Below, piece by piece: positions 7,736 to 13,791 of a stretch of 13,791 bases of DNA. A program made the position numbers and the translations under genes. The number at the start of each line of letters is the position of its first letter. The first letter of the stretch is position 1. The notes beneath the pieces are model-generated. The model was not told the DNA's origin, searched no databases, and saw only the letters and a program-made list of their open reading frames with translations. This DNA is from Streptomyces sp. NRRL WC-3549 (lineage in GTDB: Bacteria > Actinomycetota > Actinomycetes > Streptomycetales > Streptomycetaceae), in the NCBI RefSeq assembly GCF_000721935.1, contig NZ_KL585418.1:49094-62884 (forward strand), given 5' to 3'.

Positions 7736-8905
7736 ATGGCCTACCTCGACCACGCCGCGACCACGCCGATGCTCCCTGAGGCGATCGCGGTGATGACCGC
7801 GCACCTCACCGTCACCGGCAACGCGTCCTCCCTGCACGCCGCCGGGCGGCGGGCCCGCCGTACCGTCGAGGAGTCACGCGAGACCCTCGCCGAGGCGCTC
7901 GGCGCCCGCCCCAGCGAGGTGGTCCTCACCTCCGGCGGCACCGAGGCCGACAACCTCGCCGTGAAGGGCCTGTACTGGGCCCGCCGCGACGCCGACCCCC
8001 GCCGTACCCGGGTCCTCGCCAGCCCCGTGGAGCACCACGCCGTGCTGGACGCGGTGGACTGGCTCGCCGAGCACGAGGGCGCGAGGGTCGAGTACCTCCC
8101 CGTCGACCGGTACGGGCGCGTCCACCCCGAGGCCCTGCGCGAGGCGGTGCTCCGCGACCCGGACGACATCGCGATGATCACCGTGATGTGGGCCAACAAC
8201 GAGATCGGCACCATCCTGCCGATCCGTGAACTGGCCGAGGTCGCCCAGGAGTTCGGCGTACCCATGCACGCGGACGCGGTGCAGGCGTTCGGGCAGCTGG
8301 ACGTCGACTTCGCGCGCTCCGGACTGGCGGCGATGACCGTCAGCGGGCACAAGATCGGCGGGCCGTTCGGCACCGGCGCCCTGCTCCTCGGCCGCGACCA
8401 GACCCCCGTACCCGTCCTGCACGGCGGCGGGCAGGAGCGGCATGTGCGCTCCGGCACCCTGGACGTCCCCGCGGTGGCCGCCTTCGCGGCCGCCGGGCGG
8501 ATCGCCGCCGAGCGCCGCGAGGACTTCGCCCGCGAGGTCGGGGCGCTCCGTGACTCCCTGGTCGACGCCGTGCGGCAGGCCGTCCCCGACGCCGTACTCG
8601 GCGGCGACCCTGCGCCCGGCGGCCGGCTCCCCGCCAACGCCCACTTCACCTTCCCGGGCTGCGAGGGCGACTCCCTCCTGCTGCTGCTCGACGCCCAGGG
8701 CATCGCCTGCTCCACCGGCTCGGCCTGCACGGCGGGGATCGCCCAGCCCAGTCACGTCCTGCTGGCCACCGGCACCGATCCCGACCTGGCCCGGGGCACC
8801 CTGCGCTTCTCGCTCGGCCACACCTCGACGAAGAGGGACGTCGACGACCTCGCCCGCGCCATCGGCCCGGCCGTCGAACGCGCCAGGACCGCAGGGCTCA
8901 GCTAG
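7736..8905 (+). CDS. Cysteine desulfurase (NifS/IscS family, class V aminotransferase fold)
   Basis: PLP enzyme of 389 residues that removes sulfur from L-cysteine as a protein-bound persulfide. Hallmarks are the start [30 protein letters not shown] with the PLP-stacking histidine, [17 protein letters not shown], the PLP lysine in [10 protein letters not shown] (K206), and the catalytic loop [10 protein letters not shown] with the sulfur-carrying cysteine at C331 (an extra cysteine, C325, lies in the same loop). The short catalytic loop with GSAC is typical of NifS/IscS (group I) rather than SufS. mnmA lies 764 bases downstream, so supply of sulfur for tRNA 2-thiouridine is the likely main job, with iron-sulfur assembly as an alternative. 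The 3' end overlaps the convergent amidase gene by 8 bases. Symbols such as iscS or nifS are used for this family; I leave it blank. Confidence 0.94.
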   Translation: MAYLDHAATTPMLPEAIAVMTAHLTVTGNASSLHAAGRRARRTVEESRETLAEALGARPSEVVLTSGGTEADNLAVKGLYWARRDADPRRTRVLASPVEHHAVLDAVDWLAEHEGARVEYLPVDRYGRVHPEALREAVLRDPDDIAMITVMWANNEIGTILPIRELAEVAQEFGVPMHADAVQAFGQLDVDFARSGLAAMTVSGHKIGGPFGTGALLLGRDQTPVPVLHGGGQERHVRSGTLDVPAVAAFAAAGRIAAERREDFAREVGALRDSLVDAVRQAVPDAVLGGDPAPGGRLPANAHFTFPGCEGDSLLLLLDAQGIACSTGSACTAGIAQPSHVLLATGTDPDLARGTLRFSLGHTSTKRDVDDLARAIGPAVERARTAGLS

Positions 8906-9608
8906 CGCCCGAGGCGGCGGCGGAGGGGCCGGCGGAGGGCCCGGTGGACGCCGCGCGCACCAGCTTCATGTAGCGCTTCCAGTCCCAGTGCGGTCCGGGG
9001 TCCGTGTGGTCGGTACCCGGCACCTCCACGTGCCCGATGATGTGCTCGCGGTCCACCGGAATGCCGTACCGCGCGCATATGGACGCCGTCAGCCGCGCCG
9101 ACGCCTCGTACATCGCACCCGTGAAGTCCTGGGGGCGGTCGACGAAGCCCTCGTGCTCGATCCCGACGCTGCGCTCGTTGAACGAGCGGTTGCCCGCGTG
9201 GAACGCCACGTCCAGCTCCCGGATCATCTGCGTCACCCGGCCGTCCTGGCCCACGATGTAGTGCGTCGCCGCACGGTGGGACGGGTCCTGGAAGACCTTG
9301 ACCGCACTGGCGTAGCTGCCCTGCGTGACATGGACGATCACCCGGTCCACGCGGTAGTCGTCGGGGCGGTCGGCGCGCCGCCAGTTCGCCTCCGAGGCCG
9401 GGACCCAGCGCGCTCCCGCGTAATCCAGCTCACCCGCCTCGCGGGGCCTGTCCACTCCGGGCAGCCGCCACCAGACGCGCCGGACCTCCTCCGCGGCCAG
9501 CGCGCCGCCGCCCACGACGGCCGCGCCACCGCCGATGAGCAGCGTGCGTCTGCTGATGCCGCGCCCGGGGCCCTTCCCCGACGAGCCGGCGTTCCTGTTG
9601 GTCCCCAT
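8898..9608 (-). CDS. Tat-exported N-acetylmuramoyl-L-alanine amidase (Amidase_2/PGRP-like)
   Basis: Peptidoglycan amidase of 236 residues, ATG at 9608 minus. The N-terminus carries a twin-arginine signal: SRRTLLIG followed by a glycine/alanine-rich hydrophobic stretch ending near ALAA (about residue 39), so it should be exported folded. The catalytic domain shows the zinc-site pattern of the amidase-2 fold: VIVHVTQGS (H93), AFHAGN (H137), VGIEHEGF, and [19 protein letters not shown] with H201/D203. It is expected to cleave the bond between MurNAc and L-Ala in the cell wall. The C-terminal 15 residues are a Ser/Ala/Gly/Pro tail. It is divergent from mnmA, with 61 bases between starts, and its stop overlaps that of the cysteine desulfurase gene, so it sits inverted between two sulfur-transfer genes. 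Confidence 0.9.
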   Translation of the reverse strand: MGTNRNAGSSGKGPGRGISRRTLLIGGGAAVVGGGALAAEEVRRVWWRLPGVDRPREAGELDYAGARWVPASEANWRRADRPDDYRVDRVIVHVTQGSYASAVKVFQDPSHRAATHYIVGQDGRVTQMIRELDVAFHAGNRSFNERSVGIEHEGFVDRPQDFTGAMYEASARLTASICARYGIPVDREHIIGHVEVPGTDHTDPGPHWDWKRYMKLVRAASTGPSAGPSAAASGAS

Positions 9609-9654
9609 GCGAGCGACAACGCATATCGGCGGGCATTCGGTTCCCGGCGCCCCG

Positions 9655-9660
9655 TACCCT
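9655..9660 (+). promoter_or_regulatory. Putative -10 element of mnmA
   Basis: TACCCT matches the TANNNT form and ends 9 bases before ATG 9670. No Shine-Dalgarno is visible, so a leaderless or nearly leaderless mRNA is likely. It supports ATG 9670 as the native start, upstream of the adapter sequence. Confidence 0.4.
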
Positions 9661-9669
9661 GGACGGGCT

Positions 9670-10737
9670 ATGACTCAGATCTCCCAGGATGTGTATAAGA
9701 GACAGGACGTGACCGGTGTGCACCTCGCCCTCTCCGCGAACCCGCAGTCCTTCCGGACCGGCGCGCGGGGCTGTTGCACCATCGAGGACTCCCGTGACGC
9801 CCGCCGCGCGGCCGACGTCATCGGCATCCCGTTCTACGTCTGGGACCTGGCGGAACGCTTCCGCGAGGACGTCGTGGAGGACTTCGTCGCGGAGTACGAG
9901 GCGGGGCGCACCCCCAACCCGTGCCTGCGGTGCAACGAGAAGATCAAGTTCGCCGCGCTCCTCGACAAGGCGCTGGCCCTCGGCTTCGACGCCGTCTGCA
10001 CCGGCCACTACGCGACCGTCGTACTGAACGAGGACGGCACCCGGGAGCTCCACCGCGCCTCGGACATGGCCAAGGACCAGAGCTACGTGCTGGGCGTCCT
10101 GGACGAGAAGCAGCTCGCCCACGCGATGTTCCCGCTCGGCGACACCCTCACCACCAAGGACGAGATCCGGGCCGAGGCCGAGCGCCGCGGCCTCGCCGTC
10201 GCCAAGAAGCCCGACAGTCACGACATCTGCTTCATCGCCGACGGCGACACCCAGGGCTTCCTGGCGGGCCGCCTCGGCGGTCCGGCCGAGGGCGACATCC
10301 TCGACGAGGCGGGTACGAAGGTGGGCACCCACGAGGGCGCCTTCGGCTTCACCATCGGCCAGCGCAAGGGCCTGCGCATCGGCCACCCCGCCCCGGACGG
10401 CAAGCCACGCTACGTCCTGGACATCTCGCCGGTGAACAACACGGTCACCGTCGGCCCCGTGGAGGCCCTCGACGTCACCGCCCTGACGGCGATCCGGCCC
10501 CGCTGGTGCGGTACGGCCCCGACGGGACTCGGCACGTACACCGCGCAGCTCCGCGCCCACGGCGGCGAGACCGAGGTGACGGCGGAGCTGGTGGACGGGG
10601 TCCTCCGGGTCTCCTTCGCCGAGCCGGTGCGGGGGGTGGCCCCGGGGCAGGCGGTGGTGCTGTACGACGGCACGCGGGTCGTGGGGTCGGCGACCATCGC
10701 GACGACGGTGCGGCGCGAGACCGCCGCGGCGGGCTGA
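9670..10737 (+). CDS. mnmA: tRNA-specific 2-thiouridylase MnmA, N-terminus corrupted by adapter sequence
   Basis: MnmA thiolates U34 of Lys, Glu and Gln tRNAs, using ATP and persulfide sulfur. From residue 13 on the protein is a standard actinobacterial Mnm[41 protein letters not shown] with the nucleophilic cysteine at C88 (E. coli C102 equivalent, by recall), and [11 protein letters not shown] with the second catalytic cysteine C187. [17 protein letters not shown] and the C-terminal beta-barrel follow. The ATP-binding P-loop SGGVDS that must precede DVTG is missing. In its place are six plausible native residues (MTQISQ) and then a translated Nextera mosaic end (reading DVYKRQ). The length of 355 against about 375 expected means roughly 80 bases were lost. 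The frame stays open by chance. The defect is an assembly artefact; the gene in the organism is presumably normal. Confidence 0.93.
   Translation: MTQISQDVYKRQDVTGVHLALSANPQSFRTGARGCCTIEDSRDARRAADVIGIPFYVWDLAERFREDVVEDFVAEYEAGRTPNPCLRCNEKIKFAALLDKALALGFDAVCTGHYATVVLNEDGTRELHRASDMAKDQSYVLGVLDEKQLAHAMFPLGDTLTTKDEIRAEAERRGLAVAKKPDSHDICFIADGDTQGFLAGRLGGPAEGDILDEAGTKVGTHEGAFGFTIGQRKGLRIGHPAPDGKPRYVLDISPVNNTVTVGPVEALDVTALTAIRPRWCGTAPTGLGTYTAQLRAHGGETEVTAELVDGVLRVSFAEPVRGVAPGQAVVLYDGTRVVGSATIATTVRRETAAAG
9688..9705 (+). other. Nextera/Tn5 mosaic-end adapter sequence inside mnmA (artefact)
   Basis: These 18 bases equal positions 2-19 of the 19-bp Tn5 mosaic end used in tagmentation libraries; the preceding base is G instead of A. 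In the surrounding frames it gives the known contamination peptides VYKRQ (plus) and SLIHI (minus). No transposase or transposon body is present. Native sequence appears to resume at 9706. Confidence 0.95.
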
Positions 10738-10764
10738 CGACGGGGGCGTCCGCCGCCCGGTCGT

Positions 10765-10783
10765 CCCGTGCCGGTACGGGTTT
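10765..10783. terminator. Weak hairpin between convergent mnmA and hydrolase genes
   Basis: CCCGT (10765-10769) and ACGGG (10776-10780) pair, with one further G-U pair, followed by TTT on the plus strand. It lies in the 66-base gap between two convergent stops, where a terminator is expected. Confidence 0.35.
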
Positions 10784-10803
10784 CGTCCTCGGGGAGCGCC
10801 CGG

Positions 10804-11592
10804 TCAGGGTGTCAGGTGGGCGAGCACGTCCCGGGTGAAGAAGTCCGTCAGGACCGGGGCGAGCGCCTGCGGGGCCACCTCCCGGGTCTGGCCCGTGAGG
10901 GTGCGGTGCCGGGCCCGGGGGAGTGCCGCCGTGAGGGCGAGTGTCGTCTCGTGGGCCCGGGAGGTGCTGAAGCCGCCGGTCAGTACCAGGGTGCGGGCCG
11001 TCACGGCCGTGAAGCGGTCGGGGATCTCTCCGGTGCCCAGGAGCGTGTCGTCGTACGCGAGGGTGGGCGCCAGGTCCACCAGGGCCGCCCACAGCGGCGC
11101 GCGGCGCATCCGGGCGACCGTCGCCTCCGGGACGCCGGTCCGTGACAGGTGGAGTGCGACGGCGCCCGACCGGTCGCCGGCCGCCAGCAGCGTCTGGAGC
11201 TCGGCCGTGCAGCGCCTCTTGAACCGCAGGTCGGGGGTGTACGGGGGCTCGAAGACCGCGAGCCGGTTCATCGGGACACCGGCGGCCTGCGCCTCCAGCG
11301 CCAGCGCCCCGCCCGACAGCATGCCGAACACCGACACCCGCTCGCCCGCCCGCGCGGTCACCGCCGCCAGGTCCTCGATCTCGCGGCGCACCGCGTACGG
11401 CCCGGTGTCCCCGCTGGCACCGCGCCCCCGGCGGTCGTAGGTGACCACCGTGAAGCGCGGCTCCAGCAGTGCCGCCAGCGGTTCCCCGTCCGCCGTGGTG
11501 CTCAGCGCGCCGCCGACCAGCACCACCGGTGGTCCGTCGCCCCGGCGGCGGTACGCGATCGGCGTGCCGTCCAAGGAGAGAGTCTTGTCCAT
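10804..11592 (-). CDS. Alpha/beta-hydrolase fold protein with degenerate catalytic residues
   Basis: A 262-residue cytoplasmic protein, ATG at 11592 minus. The fold is clear: strand 3 and oxyanion region PPVVLVGGALS, FTVVTYDRRGRGASGDTGPYAVRREIEDLAAV, and the elbow region VSVFGMLSGGALALEA. In active relatives the elbow is G-x-S-x-G. Here it is GMLSGG (90-95), so the nucleophile position is leucine (L92), with a serine one place later (S93). Near the C-terminus the segment TGQTREVAPQALAPVL carries arginine (R237) where relatives have the catalytic histidine (GQTH.VAP). No acidic residue is obvious at LVLTGGFSTSR. I infer a non-catalytic or shifted-triad hydrolase homologue. It is probably co-transcribed with the DUF427 gene 62 bases upstream on the minus strand; no Shine-Dalgarno is seen before its ATG. 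Confidence 0.85.
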   Translation of the reverse strand: MDKTLSLDGTPIAYRRRGDGPPVVLVGGALSTTADGEPLAALLEPRFTVVTYDRRGRGASGDTGPYAVRREIEDLAAVTARAGERVSVFGMLSGGALALEAQAAGVPMNRLAVFEPPYTPDLRFKRRCTAELQTLLAAGDRSGAVALHLSRTGVPEATVARMRRAPLWAALVDLAPTLAYDDTLLGTGEIPDRFTAVTARTLVLTGGFSTSRAHETTLALTAALPRARHRTLTGQTREVAPQALAPVLTDFFTRDVLAHLTP

Positions 11593-11654
11593 GGGGAGGT
11601 GGACCGGTGGGCCGCGCGGAACTCATCGGTGCGGCGGAGAAATCTTGCCGAAGG

Positions 11655-11990
11655 TCAGTCGGGGACGACCTCCGTGTCGTAGAAGCAGAAGTGGCCGCGG
11701 ACCCCGGCGACCTGTTCCTTCGGCTCCGGGTAGGACCAGACGAGGTCGGCCGCCCCGGGGAGCGACCAGTAGCTCGCGTCCCCCTTGAACGGGCAGTGCG
11801 TACGCGTGTCGGAAGGGGTCAGCAGCTCGGTGCGCACGTCCTCGGGCGGCAGGTAGTAGCGGGCCGGGCAGCCCGTCTCGCGCAGTACGAGCGGGCGGCG
11901 GCTCTCGGCGAGCACCTGTCCGTCCCGGACGACGCGGACGTGCTCGGTGCCGGGCTCGACGGTGATGCGGTGTCCTGGGATGTCCCTCAT
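11655..11990 (-). CDS. DUF427 domain protein (PF04248)
   Basis: Small soluble protein of 111 residues from ATG 11990 minus, covering one DUF427 domain. Family signatures are GHRITVEPGTEHVRVVRDG, SRRPLVLRETGCPARYYLPPEDV (tyrosines in the conserved 'YfP..DV' motif), THCPFKGDASYWSL (the family's 'T.CP.KG.A.Y') and FCFYDTEVV near the end. DUF427 has a small beta-rich fold; its biochemical function is not settled. An alternative upstream start at 12077 would add 29 residues of low-complexity Arg-rich sequence overlapping the divergent gene's start, so I reject it. AAGGGA directly abuts ATG 11990, which is too close for a normal ribosome site, so the start is only moderately certain. Confidence 0.85.
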   Translation of the reverse strand: MRDIPGHRITVEPGTEHVRVVRDGQVLAESRRPLVLRETGCPARYYLPPEDVRTELLTPSDTRTHCPFKGDASYWSLPGAADLVWSYPEPKEQVAGVRGHFCFYDTEVVPD

Positions 11991-12056
11991 TCCCTTGTCA
12001 GCCGAGGGGAGGCCCCGTTTCTTCCCGGCCCGGGTCGGGCTGTCGGCGGCGGCCCG

Positions 12057-12062
12057 TACCGT
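12057..12062 (+). promoter_or_regulatory. Putative -10 element of the LOG-like gene
   Basis: TACCGT ends 7 bases before ATG 12070 and no Shine-Dalgarno is present, suggesting a leaderless transcript. The region 11991-12069 is the divergent promoter space shared with the DUF427 gene. Confidence 0.45.
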
Positions 12063-12069
12063 ATGCCGC

Positions 12070-12609
12070 ATGAACATCTGCGTCTTCCTCTCCGCCGCCG
12101 ACCTCGACGACCGCTACACCGTGCCCGCGCGGGAGTTCGCGGAGCTGCTGGGACGGGGTGGCCACACCCTGGTCTGGGGCGGTTCGGAGAGCGGACTGAT
12201 GAAGGTCGTCGCCGACGGCGTGCAGGAGGCGGGCGGGCGGCTCGTGGGGGTGTCGGTGGACTTCCTCGCCGCCAAGGCCCGGGAGAACGCGGACGAGATG
12301 GTCATAGCCAAGGACCTGGCCGAGCGGAAGGCGCTGCTCCTGGCGAAGTCCGACGCGATCGTGATCATGGTCGGCGGCACCGGGACGCTCGACGAGGCCA
12401 CGGAGATCCTGGAGCTGAAGAAGCACGGCAAGCACACCAAGCCGGTCGTCCTGCTGAACACCGCGGGCTTCTACGACGGTCTGCGCCAGCAGTTCCAGCG
12501 CATGGAGGACGAGGGCTTCCTGCCGGTCCCCCTGACCGAGCTGGTCTTCTTCGCCGAGGACGGCGTGGGCGCGCTCGCCTACCTGGAGGAGTCCGCAGGA
12601 ATGGAGTGA
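12070..12609 (+). CDS. LOG-family protein (TIGR00730-like nucleoside-monophosphate phosphoribohydrolase)
   Basis: A 179-residue Rossmann-like protein of the LOG / 'lysine decarboxylase-like' family. Members of this family that have been tested are nucleotide 5'-monophosphate phosphoribohydrolases, including cytokinin-activating enzymes. The sequence shows NICVFLSA at the first strand, LVWGGSESGLMKVVADGV, and the nucleotide motif GGTGTLDE (102-109) ending in the conserved glutamate E109. Usual members read PGGxGTxxE and GLMGxvA; here the residue before GG is valine, and lysine follows GLM. It therefore looks like a divergent branch and the substrate may differ. It stands 47 bases upstream of the SDR gene on the same strand. 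Confidence 0.85.
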   Translation: MNICVFLSAADLDDRYTVPAREFAELLGRGGHTLVWGGSESGLMKVVADGVQEAGGRLVGVSVDFLAAKARENADEMVIAKDLAERKALLLAKSDAIVIMVGGTGTLDEATEILELKKHGKHTKPVVLLNTAGFYDGLRQQFQRMEDEGFLPVPLTELVFFAEDGVGALAYLEESAGME

Positions 12610-12656
12610 GGCGGGTGCGGCGCGGCTCGGGCCTGCGGTGATGCGAGCATGTGGGC

Positions 12657-13370
12657 ATGCCTACTCATCTCATCACCGGCGCCGGTTCCGGTATCGGCGC
12701 GGCCGTCGCCCGCCGCCTCCTGGAGCGCGGCGACGAACTCGTGCTGCTGGCCCGTGACGCCGGCCGCGCCAAGGAGCTCGCCGCGCTCCACCCGGGGGCC
12801 CGCACGCTCGTCGGCGACCTCGGCAACCCCGACCGGCTCTCCTGGGCGTTCGGCCAGCAGCCCATGCCCGAGCGGCTCGACTCGCTCCTGCACGTCGCGG
12901 GCGTCGTCGAGCTCGGCCGGATCGGGGAGCTCACCCCCAAGTCATGGCACTTCCAGCTCAACGCCAACCTGATCGCCCCCGCCGAGCTGACCCGGCTGCT
13001 GCTGCCGCAGCTGCGGGGGAACCAGGGGCCGCAGCTGCGGGTGAACCAGGGGCACGTCGTCTTCGTGAACTCGGGCGCCGGACTCGCCGCGAACGCCGAG
13101 TGGGGCGCGTACGCCGCGAGCAAGCACGGGCTGAAGGCGCTCGCCGACTCGCTGCGCCACGAGGAGCACGCGGGCGGCGTCCGGGTCACCTCCGTCTACC
13201 CGGGGCGCACCGCCAGCCCCATGCAGGCCAAGGTCCACCAGCAGGAGGGCAAGGAGTACGACCCCTCCCGCTGGATGGACCCGGAATCGGTCGCCACCAC
13301 CATCCTGCTGGCCCTCGACCTGCCACGGGACGCCGAGATCAACGACCTGACGGTCCGCCCGGGCCGCTGA
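12657..13370 (+). CDS. Short-chain dehydrogenase/reductase (SDR)
   Basis: A 237-residue classical SDR, NAD(P)-dependent oxidoreductase of unknown substrate. The cofactor motif TGAGSGIG is at 7-14, the active-site serine is S139 in FVNSGAGL, and the catalytic Y152 and K156 are in YAASK. PGRTASPM (181-188 region) follows, as in related SDRs. ATG 12657 is chosen over GTG 12651 because MPTHLITGAG fits the family start; neither has a clear ribosome site. Residues 117-132 (PQLRGNQG then PQLRVNQG) come from a 24-bp tandem duplication just before strand 5, adding eight residues in a surface region. The active site itself is not interrupted, so the enzyme may still work. The gene lies between the LOG-like gene and the methionine synthase-like gene. 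Confidence 0.9.
   Translation: MPTHLITGAGSGIGAAVARRLLERGDELVLLARDAGRAKELAALHPGARTLVGDLGNPDRLSWAFGQQPMPERLDSLLHVAGVVELGRIGELTPKSWHFQLNANLIAPAELTRLLLPQLRGNQGPQLRVNQGHVVFVNSGAGLAANAEWGAYAASKHGLKALADSLRHEEHAGGVRVTSVYPGRTASPMQAKVHQQEGKEYDPSRWMDPESVATTILLALDLPRDAEINDLTVRPGR
13005..13052 (+). repeat. 24-bp in-frame tandem duplication in the SDR gene
   Basis: Units 13005-13028 and 13029-13052 match at 23 of 24 bases (one G/T difference, giving Gly in the first and Val in the second). Each encodes an eight-residue unit PQLR(G/V)NQG. The near identity points to a recent duplication. Confidence 0.9.
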
Positions 13371-13384
13371 GCCGCGGGCGGCCC
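13361..13384 (+). terminator. Hairpin spanning the SDR stop codon
   Basis: GGGCCG (13361-13366) pairs with CGGCCC (13379-13384) across the TGA stop. No T-run follows, and the -10 of the next gene begins two bases later, so it may separate the two transcription units. Support is weak. Confidence 0.3.
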
Positions 13385-13385
13385 G

Positions 13386-13391
13386 TAGGCT
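13386..13391 (+). promoter_or_regulatory. Putative -10 element of the methionine synthase-like gene
   Basis: TAGGCT fits TANNNT and ends 6 bases before GTG 13398. There is no Shine-Dalgarno, so transcription would begin at or next to the start codon, a leaderless arrangement. Confidence 0.45.
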
Positions 13392-13397
13392 TTCCGG

Positions 13398-13773
13398 GTG
13401 AGCGAGAAGAGCGAGTTCAGCGCGTACGGAGCCACCGGTGTCGGGTCCATGCCGGGAGGCGACGCCCGGGAGGCCGCCAAGACGGTCGTCGGGTCGTTCG
13501 CCGACGGGCAGGGCCTGCCGTACCTGCCGGAGCTGCCGGCCCGCGGGCCCGGTGCCGACATGATCGGGCGGACCGTCGGACTGCTGGAGGAGATGTACGG
13601 CCACGTCGAGCCCAGCGGCTGGCGGATCAGCGACCGCCCGGGACGCGACACCCGCCGGGCCCGCTCGTGGCTCGGTGAGGACCTCGACGCGCTGGAGGAG
13701 TTCACCCAGGGGTACGAAGGCCTGCTCAAGGTCCAGGCCGTGGGCCCCTGGACCCTGGCGGCCGCCCTGGAGC
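13398..13773 (+). CDS. Cobalamin-independent methionine synthase-like protein (MetE C-terminal domain family), 3'-truncated
   Basis: The first 125 codons of a UROD/MetE-like superfamily protein, beginning at GTG 13398. The N-terminus (SAYGATGVGSMPGGDAREA) has the strand-turn TGVGSMPG typical of the MetE C-terminal-domain homologues of actinobacteria, followed by LPYLPELPARGPGADMIGRTVGLL and KVQAVGPWTLAAAL. These single-domain relatives, about 340 residues long, are annotated as methionine synthase, but their true methyl donor is often untested. The zinc-ligand region lies beyond the window. Native sequence stops at about 13773, where adapter begins; the last in-frame residues VSYTH are adapter-encoded. 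The truncation is thus technical, not biological. Confidence 0.82.
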
Positions 13774-13791
13774 CTGTCTCTTATACACATC
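13774..13791 (-). other. Nextera/Tn5 mosaic-end adapter at the end of the window (artefact)
   Basis: These 18 bases are the reverse complement of the Tn5 mosaic end (18 of 19 bases), as seen when a read runs through its insert into the adapter. The minus-strand reading gives the contamination peptide MCIRDR. It marks an untrimmed contig end. Confidence 0.96.

Noticed and set aside
9688..9705. A real Tn5-type transposon end or insertion scar in mnmA
   Set aside because: Only one 18-base mosaic end is present, with no transposase and no flanking 9-base duplication that I can see, and the same sequence recurs at the window end. Library adapter is the simple explanation.
10475..11626. A 383-codon minus-strand frame overlapping the hydrolase and mnmA end
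   Set aside because: It runs in a different frame across two real genes, is almost entirely Arg/Pro/Gly, and is a GC shadow.
11991..12077. An upstream start at 12077 for the DUF427 protein
   Set aside because: It would overlap the start of the divergent LOG-like gene and adds Arg-rich sequence not typical of the DUF427 domain.

Overview
The window is high-GC actinobacterial chromosome, almost certainly Streptomyces or a close relative. The signs are strong G/C bias at third codon positions (which produces long false ORFs on opposite strands), GTG starts, four-base stop/start overlaps, probable leaderless genes, and protein families typical of Streptomyces. I see no tRNA, rRNA, CRISPR array, insertion sequence, prophage or biosynthetic cluster. 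Most of it looks like conserved core chromosome.

Layout. (1) 1-4519: the downstream part of an oligopeptide ABC transporter operon. It holds a 5'-truncated solute-binding protein, a permease, and two ATPases (OppD-like, OppF-like) joined by 4-base overlaps. Only one permease is visible. The order (binding protein, permease, two ATPases) resembles the BldK operon, so a second permease probably lies upstream of base 1. A strong GC hairpin sits between the binding protein and the permease, with a Shine-Dalgarno sequence on its upstream side. (2) 4538-6129: a TRIC-type cation channel and a TesB-like acyl-CoA thioesterase. (3) 6369-7627: a FabR-like TetR regulator divergent from two small membrane proteins, one of them DUF4190, with repeated half-sites between them. 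(4) 7736-10737: cysteine desulfurase and tRNA 2-thiouridylase MnmA, a sulfur donor/acceptor pair, separated by an oppositely oriented Tat-exported peptidoglycan amidase. (5) 10804-11990, minus strand: a DUF427 protein and an alpha/beta-hydrolase whose catalytic residues look replaced. (6) 12070 to the end: a LOG-like protein, an SDR with a fresh 24-bp tandem duplication, and a truncated methionine synthase-like gene.

Quality warning. Bases 9688-9705 and 13774-13791 match 18 of 19 bases of the Tn5 mosaic end used in Nextera libraries, in opposite orientations. The first lies inside mnmA and replaces the ATP-binding P-loop segment; the second is the end of the window. Both are sequencing or assembly artefacts, and no biology should be read from the altered MnmA N-terminus or the methionine synthase truncation.

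I do not see a new multi-gene system. The observations best worth following are the hairpin that could bring a distant Shine-Dalgarno sequence next to the permease start, the hydrolase without an obvious triad, the in-frame SDR duplication, the OppF acidic repeat tail, and the unequal cysteine sets of OppD and OppF.
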